A stretch of 39,841 bases of DNA. It comes from a virus. The DNA lies in the IMG/VR virus record IMGVR_UViG_3300045135_000391, positions 1 to 39,841 of that record; one strand, given 5' to 3'. The notes below the pieces were generated by a model. The model ran no database searches. It worked only from the letters and a program-made list of their open reading frames with translations, and had not been told where the DNA came from. The position numbers and the translations under genes were made by a program. Positions 39,794-39,841 of the stretch are shown one piece after another; the first letter of the stretch is position 1; the number at the start of each line of letters is the position of its first letter.

Positions 39794-39841
39794 GAACTCT
39801 TTCATTTTGTTACTTAACCTTTTGTAATCACTCTTAATTTC

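Noticed and set aside
1-39841. Direct terminal repeats at the window ends
   Set aside because: The first 127 bases match an internal site, not the last bases, so there is no evidence of terminal redundancy here.
1-39841. Integrase, repressor or attachment site
   Set aside because: No recombinase or CI-like protein is seen; the HTH protein alone does not indicate lysogeny.

Overview
The window is most of the genome of a lytic, T7-like podovirus. It encodes a T7-type DNA polymerase, primase-helicase, endonuclease I and SSB, a podovirus portal, scaffold, capsid and two tail tubular proteins, and large internal virion proteins. No single-subunit phage RNA polymerase, integrase or repressor is visible. 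The gene set (adenosylcobalamin-dependent class II ribonucleotide reductase, ThyX, MazG-like protein, PhoH, glutaredoxin, no RNA polymerase) is what I know from the marine SIO1/cobavirus group (Zobellviridae), whose hosts include Roseobacter-clade bacteria. The host assignment is inference from gene content, not from a sequence match.

Layout. (1) 1-3534, minus strand: the 5' part of a thyX, a set of small genes, an HTH protein, a PAPS-reductase-like protein and a GP88-like cysteine protein. (2) 3535-4193, intergenic: a leftward promoter candidate, short direct repeats that could be origin iterons, and a consensus rightward sigma70-type promoter. (3) 4194-25911, plus strand, late genes: small terminase, tail fibre, large terminase, portal, scaffold, capsid, head-fibre-like protein, tail tubular A and B, acetyltransferase, internal virion proteins, virion lysozyme and a membrane/lysis cluster. 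(4) 25911-25950: a terminator that can serve both converging transcripts, followed by a minus-strand tRNA-Arg(UCU). (5) 26029-39736, minus strand, replication and nucleotide metabolism: DUF3310, PhoH, nuclease-like protein, glutaredoxin, a structured 274-base non-coding gap, NrdJ, MazG-like, endonuclease I, PD-(D/E)XK exonuclease, DUF5664, SSB, DNA polymerase, primase-helicase, small proteins, a complete thyX, and a promoter-proximal set of small genes with a SleB-type endolysin.

Assembly. Bases 1-127 are identical to 37497-37623, both inside thyX on the same strand, and the sequences then diverge. An exact 127-base repeat at a contig end matches the largest k-mer commonly used by SPAdes. The simplest reading is a circular map of 37,496 bases closing at 1/37497, with 37624-39841 being an alternative strain branch carrying a different early cassette. 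A linear genome with two thyX genes is the competing reading. Either way two thyX alleles with different upstream genes are present.

How it works together. Early minus-strand genes appear to be read by host RNA polymerase from sigma70-like promoters (near 39780, 32880 and 3805 in this numbering). They make the replisome and a dNTP module (NrdJ, glutaredoxin, ThyX, MazG-like, DUF5664). Late genes are read from at least three near-consensus promoters (4046, 8132, 11983), two of which share an identical 32-base element, and are punctuated by a terminator after the capsid gene. The most unusual items are the duplicated thyX allele and cassette swap, the PAPS-reductase-like/GP88-like pair, the structured RNA candidate between nrdJ and the glutaredoxin gene, and the repeated AAGAC-containing ribosome-binding leader of the early small genes.
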